Origin: a virus
DNA length: 22,480 nucleotides
Strand: one strand, 5' to 3'
IMG/VR virus record: IMGVR_UViG_3300030060_003905
Span: 1 to 22,480 of that record
The notes beneath the pieces are model-generated. The model did not search any database and was not told where the DNA came from. It saw only the letters and a program-made list of their open reading frames with translations. The translations under genes and the position numbers were made by a program. Of this stretch, positions 1-9,700 are shown one piece after another. The stretch's first letter is position 1, and each line of letters starts with the position of its first letter.

Positions 1-293
1 TTTAAAGTTAGACTAGAACTATCAGCAATAGTTACTAGTTTTCCTTCATTTAAAATAACTCCACCTTGAACTACAACGCTCCATCCGCTTCCTCCAGTTG
101 GAGCAGTATAAGTATGGCTAAATCCAAAATTACCTGCGGAATCAGTCCCACCAAAATCTAATGCTAAATTACCTTGAGACATAGCATGTAACGCTTTAAA
201 CAAACCCGAATGTGGTGAATCAACTTTATCTGTTAATTGAGTTGTACCTGTTGTTCCCATAGAACTTAAAACACCTGAACCAACCACTACCAT
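1..293 (-). CDS. Putative tail fibre / receptor-binding protein, 5' part only
   Basis: I read an open frame from ATG at 293 to the left edge: 97 codons without a stop, so the C-terminus lies outside the window. The start is well supported: GGAGGT at 307-302 sits eight bases upstream, and the ATG begins one base after the TGA of the preceding gene. The visible part begins MVVVGSGVLSSMGTTGTTQ and is rich in Gly, Ser and Thr. A later stretch, GFSHTYTAPTGGSGWSVVVQ, followed by short hydrophobic alternations looks like beta-structured fibre sequence. Last place in a tail-tip gene run, directly after a fibre-attachment-type protein, is where phages usually carry their adhesion proteins. The fibre assignment is inference from position and composition; I recognise no named family. 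Confidence 0.6.
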   Translation of the reverse strand, partial: MVVVGSGVLSSMGTTGTTQLTDKVDSPHSGLFKALHAMSQGNLALDFGGTDSAGNFGFSHTYTAPTGGSGWSVVVQGGVILNEGKLVTIADSSSLTL

Positions 294-294
294 A

Positions 295-717
295 TCATTC
301 GACCTCCATCGTGTATATCACTTCGATAGTATCAGTAGTTGAAAAGTTTCCTATTGCATCAAAATTAATTCTACCTAACATAACTGTTTCTCTATTCTCA
401 GCAGTTGTAATATCATAATCTGCTGTTACATCTATATCTCCCATTTCACTATCAGTCGGTAGGCTACCAAAAAATCCAACTTCTCTAATAGTATATCCTT
501 GTAAAGCACTACCACTAAATGATGTTTTTATTTCCACAACTCTATCATCCGATGAAGTTGCATTACTTGTTGCTGATGTACTTAATGGAACATCTAAATC
601 TGTAGAAGTGGGGTTTGTTCCTCCACCACCAGTTCCTAATTTGGTTGTTCCAAAGGTAGAACCAAACATTTCTCTTAAAAATAGAGCCATTTTTCTTTTC
701 GTTGTATCTGTTATCAT
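295..717 (-). CDS. Small tail-tip / fibre-attachment-type protein (140 aa)
   Basis: The 140-residue protein starts at ATG 717, which overlaps the TGA of the giant hub gene (ATGA), with GAGGAT just upstream as ribosome binding site. The N-terminal third contains a glycine-rich turn, KLGTGGGGTNPTSTDLDVPL. This is followed by alternating beta sequence with the segment GYTIREVGFFGSLP and later MLGRINFDAIGNF, ending in IEVIYTMEVE. The pattern 'GTG, then sD..L, then tIrEvGff, then lgR..f..i, then beta end' is common to small phage proteins that sit between the baseplate or tail tip and the fibres, including the N-terminal part of tail-collar fibre proteins. I infer a structural adaptor joining the hub to the following fibre protein. 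The family is judged by eye, so the role is moderately sure. Confidence 0.6.
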   Translation of the reverse strand: MITDTTKRKMALFLREMFGSTFGTTKLGTGGGGTNPTSTDLDVPLSTSATSNATSSDDRVVEIKTSFSGSALQGYTIREVGFFGSLPTDSEMGDIDVTADYDITTAENRETVMLGRINFDAIGNFSTTDTIEVIYTMEVE

Positions 718-3700
718 ATTAAATCCTCATCTGTTATTATAGTTGTTATTGTATCTAATGGGGCCATAGTTGTTCCGAAATCTAATTTTCTTTCTGTTAA
801 TGTTTGGAATCCTAATGTGAATGCGCTAGGGTCCGCTAAACTAATCTTCTTAATTACTAGCCTTAATTCTTTCAGTTTAACTGTATCGAAAAAGTCCAAA
901 GGAGCAGTAGTTGATGTGAATTGAGAACCCCTAATTGAAGCGGCATTTGACTTATTTAACATAGACAATTCTGCAAATCTATTTGCTAAATCTTTACGAT
1001 ATGTTCCTACTTCTAATTCAACTAATCCCATCAGTTCTCTTCTAATTTCATATATTTTATATTGTCCACTTTGTATTCCTTCTGCTGGAAAATCCAAAGT
1101 AATAATATCTCCAGACCTAATTAATTCAATACCATTCTTAGACATCTTAACTGTAAACCTATCATCTCCTTCTGAATGAGCCTTTAGTAAAGTCTTGGCT
1201 CTCGAATCAACATCATCTTGTGAAATAAGTTCCATATTTACATCCTCAAGAGTTTTCTTACCAAACTTCTCTATACTCTTGCGGTTTCTCTTAATTGTTT
1301 TTACCCCACTTCCATAGACAATAATTTCATTATAAAGGTCAAAAGTTGATTTGTTTCTAGTTACACTTATGATGTTTAAATTAGTATTATCATAAGATAA
1401 AACTATTGGTCTGTAATCTCTAGTATTAGTTTGTTTAATTAAAGATATACCGATTTCATCTAATCTTATTTCTTTTTCTTTATATCTAGCCGCAAAGTTA
1501 GCCGCATTAAATATATCAATTCCTTGATAATTAGGAGCAATATAATATGGGTACTCCCTATCATCTTGTATATCGTATTGTATATCCTCTGAACTTAATA
1601 AACTATTAATAACATCTTCAACTTCTTGTCCTATTACTATTGTTGAACCTATTTTGGCAGACGAATAAGTTTCTGCTTTAGTTGGTTTGTTAGATTTAAG
1701 AGTAAATGTTTCTCCAAAAGAAACTATACCTAACATATCATTTTCTATTTTACCAATGAATAATTTACATAACGCTCTATCATCATAATAATCCGCTTCA
1801 ACTCCCATAGATATTTTTTGTTTTGAGAGTCCATCAGTTAATAACATATTATAAGGAGAACCAGATTTAAACGTATTTCTATTACCAGTTGGGTTAAATA
1901 AATGAATATAATCTCTTAATACTAAATATGTATTGTTGAACAACCAGCCATTTGCAGAACTGGATAAAGCCGCATCGTTAGCAAATTTTCCCGCTATAGT
2001 TAAACTAGTATTACTCTCTATTGACTTAACATAACATTTTTGATGGTCTAATAGTATTACATCTCCCTCTTTTAAATCAGTTTGGAAAACGGTATTTGTT
2101 CCAGTAACTTGATTACTATTTAATGCAACTGTAAGTGTATGGGTGTCACTGTCTCCATCTGTATCTGAACCTAAATGTAAATATTGAGCGTGTCTAGCAT
2201 CAGGGTCAATAGCAACATACATTGACATTACTGCTTCATTGATACCAGTATGCGCTTGCAATTGAAAATTACTATTCTTAGTATCTGGACCTAAAAATTC
2301 TTGGTCTTTATTAATTCTTAATAAGTTAGGGGTATCACCATACATTAAATCACTATCAGGTCTTTTGGTGGTTCTTGAAGATAAACAGTTAATATCTATT
2401 TCATTAGGAGAATTTCTCCATAAACAAGTTTCAGCGGGTCGCATAATTCTATAGTTGTCATAAAAGTCTATTGCCCCGCTATTATCAAGTGGGACATTAT
2501 CTAACAATAACTCATGAGCAACTACTTTACCTGTTATATTTCTTTTATGTTCCTTAACATAAATAATATGATTAGGGTCAACCATAGTATCAGCCATACT
2601 AGTTTGTCCTTGAAAATAACTAATTGCATTAGTAGTTCCTTCAGAATTATTATCTGCAAACCAACTAATATCATATACACTAGAATCATTTTTAAACGGC
2701 CTAAAGTCTAACCTAGTTGGTTTTTTACCTACTTGAGTTCCAAAGTTAGCGACCAAATACATACCAGTTAAATCTACAAAATTTAAAAACGGATTATAAT
2801 TAGTTGAGCCTTCTGCATCTATTTCTATTCTTAATGAACCTTCTCTAGTCATATTATTAGGACCATCACCAGCAACAGAAGTAAAACTAACAGTTCCTTC
2901 TTGAGTTTCAGAATTACTAAGAGCAGTTGTTCCGACTAAACTACTTATACCTAAATACAAATTAGGAACAAATACACCAAATACACCATCAGCCACATAA
3001 TTTTTTGTTGCCTTACCCTCTTCTAATTCAACATAAAAAGTTGCACCTGCCGCCCCTGTAGTAGTGCCTTGCTCTACTGAATCACCAGCAACAGCCCCAA
3101 AACCACCATTATCTAATACTCCTTGTGCGCCTATAAATGTAAATTCGTGACTTTTTTCATCCGCATAATCTACTTCGTTTCCAAAGGTAATAGTTGCGCT
3201 TGCTTCTGTTCCCGACCCATCGGGGTCTGTAAAGTTTACATCTCCCCCTTCCGTATTACTCATTGTAAATGCAGTTACATCAACACCCTCTGTTCCAGTT
3301 GTTATAGTTTTAACAACCGCTCCACTTGGAATACCACTACCACTACTACCATCAGAACGTGTATAAGATGCTAGTGAATGCCCAACCCTAATTGCCGCAG
3401 ATGATGAACAAGCAACTGCATTAGAGTTGTGAGTTAAAGTACAACCACTAACAGTAAACGTTCCAGTTATTTTACCAAAACCATCTCCATAAGTTTGTAA
3501 GGATTCTTCATCCGAATCCGCCGCTGGTGTTCTCAATCTAGCAGGTTTTGAATATGGGAAACTTCTAACTGCTCCCCCTCTATAATCAGGAAACATACTA
3601 ATTCTTGAGCCTATAGGAGTTTTAATTTTAGTAGCGTTTTCAACGTCATATCTCCCTAATGCTACTACTCCGCATCTCCAATATGGATTGCCTCCTTCTT

Positions 3701-6700
3701 GAATAAACTCTAAAATATTAGATACATGAGAATATTCACTACCTATAGTATTAGTATCACTACTTGTTCCAGTATTTCTATTTACTAAATATGTTTTAGA
3801 TTGCATGGCGTTTATCGTTCTTTCTGGATTAGTGCTAGTAAAGTTATGAGCATAAAAAGTTCTAAAACAAGGGGGTAAAGCAACTATAGGAGATACATAT
3901 TGTATGCCTACAGTAGCACTTTGACCAAAATACATAAATGATTCATTAAAGTGTTCTAAAAATGTAGAAGAAGTAATATTATCTGTTAAAGTATGGTCAG
4001 TTAATCCTGAAACGTTTTTACCCCAAGCAGTAATATTAGTTATAGGGTCATTCTGAATATTTGCAGTATTACCATCAATAAAACCATAAGGAATTTGATA
4101 ATGTATTGTACTGCCACTTTCTCTACGATTAGCATATCCATTCCACATTTGTTGTAGCATGTTAGTTCCTTTTTGTTTTGTGGGAGTTAAGAAAGAATTC
4201 TCTCCACCTCTACCATAAGTAGTAAATTGATAAAACGAATCCCACCAATCTTGAGTGGCAATAACAGTGTTTTTACCACAAACATATACGAACCCATAAT
4301 ACAAACAAGGAGTTCCATCTGCTTTTAAAATAGGTCTTCTTGCATCTTCCACTAAAGTAAAAGAACTAGAACTAGTATTTTCATCTATAACTTTACCAAT
4401 GTATTTTCCCTTATCTGTAAATATTTGGTCGCCTATCTCTAATAAACTAGAAGGGTTAGCGTCTACAGTTACTACGGTATCACTAGTACCATAACCCGTT
4501 ATCTCCAAATTTAATCTAACTAACGGCTGGTATCTAGTATATTCAAAATTAGGAGTTGTCATATTTTTAATATCACTTATTCTTTCTGGGTCTACTAAAT
4601 TAAAATGCCAATCATAAGTGCAATCAACTAATCTCATTAACCCAAATCGTTTCATCTCTGATGGAGAGATTGATGATTCGCTAATCGGCAGTGTTTCATA
4701 TTGGTCATCTATTTCTTGTTCTTCCTGTAAAGCCCCTTCATAATATTCATGGGTAGTACCACTATTAGCAAAAGAACTTTCTCCCTTTAATAATAAACTA
4801 TAATCTGTAAACTTCCTATTAACCGTTACACTATTTACAGTTCCCGAATAACCTATATGATGCTTTCTTGCCATAGAATCAGGATACATATCAGCAGGTG
4901 AAAACATAAACCATCTCTGAGTTTTAGGGTCTGGTAATTCCCAATGGTCTTTTGCTCTAGTAATACCGTCAAACTTTGGTCCAATCCAAGGGGGATAAAG
5001 AACACTAATTCCCATATCACCCGTAGTGGTATCAGCCGAACCTCTTACATCTCTACCTAATTTAGAACCACTTAAACTAACTCCTATTTGTGTGAATGGT
5101 GGAGTATCTACATCCATTTGTAATCTACCATTACCACTAGAAACATCAGCAAAACTACTCGCTAATTTAAATGTTCTATTGTTATTCTTATCGGGCCAAC
5201 CAAATAACTTAACCCATCTACTAACTAAACTAGCGGAAAAAGTAGTGCTGTCATCTGCCGCAGGGTCTACATATGCCGCATCAGTACTACCTTCACCCCA
5301 CTCAATATCATAGGCTTCACCTTTCCATCTTCTGTAAACTAATTCATTTCCAGCACTATCATTTAATGGTGATTCAGTATCTTCTTGCCAATCACCACCT
5401 CTAAAGTTATCATGTATTCTAGGCATAAATCTAGGGTAAATTAAAGAATTATAATTAGTCTCATCAGGAGAATAAATTGTAGTTCCATGTTTATTGAAAT
5501 CAGCAAAGTTACTTCCCATAACTGGTCTAAAGTCTCTTGATTCTGGAGAAGAGTATTCTAAGAAATAGGGGTGGGTTTTAATTAAATTATCATCTACGAA
5601 AGTTAAAGTTGTATTAGTTTGGTCACTTGCTACATCCCTATCTATTCTAAATAAAGTTCCAGAATCTATTTGAGTTATATATGCTGTATTCGTAATACCA
5701 GTTCCAGTAACACTCATTCCTACTTTCAATAAACTAGTAGAATCCATCTGTATAATTCTAGGGTTACTTCCAAAAGAACTTCCAGTTCCAGCAGTATCAT
5801 TTGTATCGCAAGTATTATCTGTAAAACTAGCGGCTTTATTATCGAATAACATTCCTATAGTCCCACTAGCATCAACCATTTTTACAGCCCAAGCATAATC
5901 ATTATTGTGATAACCATAAGGATATTTCATTAATTTATTTCTACCAAATTTAGCATCTGATATTCTATAAGCAGTAGCATAACCATTTACTCTACCCTTA
6001 TCGGTTGCATAGGTATCTTTAATTTGTCCGTCTTTTCTTCTTCTATTAATGTAAGAAAGATACTTACCTCTTTGTAATCCAAAATATCTCCATTTAGTAT
6101 TGCCGTATCTATCTATCATATCAGAGTACAATAAATTAGAACCATAAGAATATTGCCCCGTACTATCTTTACTAACACTTTCATCAGTTATATGGTGATA
6201 TATTCCACCACTCCATTTAACAGGTTTACGAATATTATCAGCGGCATTTGGGCTAGATAAAAGAGGGTTAGTTAAAGTGACAACTCCCCCTTGCCCCAAT
6301 CCTTGAGTGTTTAAGAAATATAATCCTTGAGTAAAGTAATCAGTTAATACGGTTATTCTAAGTGTATTATCTAAACTACTATCTTCAAATAAACCTTTAG
6401 CAGTATTAGTAAATTTAGTTGACTCATATTTTCTACTAAAGAAAATTACATGAGCATCGTCAGCCGCATCATCTTCAAATACATGACCAATAGTAAATAC
6501 TCCATTGTTAGCACCTAATGTATGTCCTTCTATATGTATTCTCATACCTGCTGATAAAGAAGATAAGAAAGCCATCGAAGCGGTATTCTGTGCAGTTAAA
6601 ACTCCAACTTTATACTTTGTTCCTCCAAATTTATCTATCCCGCTTGCATCATCGAAATCAAAATCACTAGCAGAATAATATTGTGGTGGACTTGCCTCTC

Positions 6701-9700
6701 CGTAGTATTTGTAAATACCTTCACTACTTGTTATTGATTTAAATAAGGGTCTATCCAAAGTAAAAGCAACCCTATCATTCGCTAGTCCAGCATTAGAACC
6801 AGTACTAATGTCTATAATCTTACCAAATAAGTTTCCACTAGAATCAAATATAAAATCTCCTTCTTTTAGTTCTTCTATGTAATCTTCCAAAGAAGTTCCC
6901 GCACCTATTAATTCAAATTGAAATATACCATTATACCCTTTAGGTTGAGTATCTGGAAAATTACCAACACTCACTAAATATTTGTCTCTACTATCTAATG
7001 GGTTATTATCCACTCTTGCTAAAACCACTGGACAAATAGGAGCAACTTCTATTGAAGTTTCTTTATCCTTAGAAGTCAAATTAACTATTTCATAATCAGT
7101 TAAAGAACTAACCGTATGTAAGTTAACAAAATCAATAGTAAATTTATCAGTTATTTCATCTGCCAAATGACAATAAAATGGTAAATCAAAATCTATTTTA
7201 TCAGGAGCATGAATACTATATCCTTTGGCTAATGGATGATTACTACTTGAACTACCCACTAAAGTAGTGCTATCATTATAAGGCGCAAATTCATTACTTA
7301 AACTTAAAGAATTACCACCTGTAAAAATAATACCTTTATCACTAGTTCCGCTTAATGAGTTTACTCTAGTTGTTGTATATGGATTAGATGATAATGCTTT
7401 AGCAAAACTAATCGTATTACCTCTTACAAATTGTTTTACGGTTTCACTAGCCGCAGAAGTATCTAATATATCATCAGGTACAACATCCAATTTTAAATCA
7501 GTACCAGAACGGTTTGCAAATTGACTAGAAATCATAATTACTTCGTCATCTTTTAAAGCGGTTGGTATTCCCTCTTCTAAAGTAAAAGTACTACCACTAA
7601 TACCGTAGATTCTACCTATGAAAACCCCTTGAGTTGTAAATAGTAAATCACCTTCATCAGCCGCTACATTCTGATTACTACTATCAACTGCGATAACTAT
7701 TTCAGTAGTACCTATTTCATATCTTGCACCATTACTTGAGTTATTTATACTACCATACATCATCATTCTTTCAACGGGACCGATTGTGGAATAAACAATG
7801 TCTTCAGTAAATTTATAATCTTTATTTACTATTGGTCCTAATAATTTACCAACATCATTTCTACCTTTAACTTTTAATTTAAACATTCCATCTTCTACAA
7901 CTTGCTCAACACTTTCAACAACTCCAGAGAATACTCTTTTCTCTATATCGTAAATACCTTTAAAATAATCTAAATAAGATAAAGTACCTCTTACATGGTT
8001 ATTGGTAGTTAAACCATTTTGACTTAAATCATATCTTTTTTGACTACCACTAACAGGAACGCTTTCTGTATTAATAGGATAACCATATAAAGATACATTA
8101 GACATACCATAAGAATAAGGAAGAAAATCTGTTTTATTATAAGATTCTAAAAATCTTTCATCTTTAAGATGCGTTTTTAATTTAACAAATTTATTTAGTT
8201 TATCTCCATACTCAATATGTAGTCTATGCCCCGTAGCAGAACCGCCTCTTAATATTAAATTAATATCATTAATTCTACTATGTTCTTGTTTTTCTATATT
8301 AGTAGAACCTACCTTAATAGAAGAACCATTTGTTTCAAATAAATTATTAAAAGTAGTTAAATTTCTTTTAGTTGGTGCGGCAGAACTACCATCATAATCT
8401 AAACTATAACCGTTTATTTCTGAGTCTATCGGGATGTTCGTCATAATATTATCTGCGTTAAAAGAATACTTTCTTCTATATCCCTTAGTGTTAAAACTAG
8501 GAACTGAACCTGCGGCCAATGTGGTTGTATTATATTCTGTATCAGTAGCCTTTCTCCATAACCTAGGAGTAATAATTTGAGAACCACTTGAAGGGTTAGA
8601 AATACTATCAGGAATTATATGATATAAAGTTCCAGAAACACTTACAGTAAATCCGTCATATAGAGGGTCATCTCTTGAACCTGTATCTGTTTTACTATTA
8701 GGAATAGGACTCATTAATAAAAATCTTATATCTTGTCCTTCGGTTAAATTATCAACAGTTAGAGTTGTATCGCCGATAAAATAATTAAAAGTTCCAATTT
8801 CAGAAATTCTATTTAACCCCTGTTCTTCACTAAATATTATTTCATGAATAAATAGAGGGTCGCCTTCTTTTATTTTTTTAGCAAGAATCTTTTGAGTATC
8901 AGCGAATACAATATCTACATATCCACCACTAGCAGTAACGGATTCGTAATCAATCATCTCCATAGCGTTTGGTGCTATATTATTAGTCAAAGGAGAATCA
9001 GTATAATGCATATATCTTGTTTGCCCTATTGCATAACTGTGGTAATTACTATCATCGTCATTAGGTCTATGAGCCATTCTAAATGCATTTTTTAAATGAT
9101 TAGTAGAATCAACGGCACAATACATTTTATTATGGTCTAAATCTACTGCATGGGATAAAAATTTTAATTCTAAATCATTATCGGTATCACTACTTTCATC
9201 AGTTCCTAAATCAGTATCATCTAAAAATATAGTAGTAGCAGTAGCGTCTGTTGCGCTATCTATACAATAAGCATCATCATTATCGCTATCAGCACTATCA
9301 CTAATATTAAATCTGGAATCTCTTAATATACCCGCTAATCCCCAATTAGTTCCCTCAGTTCCATCTAAATCATTTTGAGAATTATCAAAACTGGCACTGG
9401 TTCCGTTTACTGTTATTTTATCTGCGTTACTACTATAGTTCTTATGTAATTCCAAACTATTATCATTTATTAATAAAAAATCCATAGCGGCTGGATTATC
9501 CGCTTTATACATCATATCTACTATACTTGCTTCCATAGTATAAGGACCATAATCAATAATATCTGTTCCGTATTCTTGGTCGGTTACAAATGTAGAATAA
9601 GTATAAGTATGGGTAGAACCATTATAACTAGAACTTCTAAGTACGTATCTAGTAGCAGGTTCTAATTTATCTTTACCATTTAAAAAATAAAAGAAAGGAC

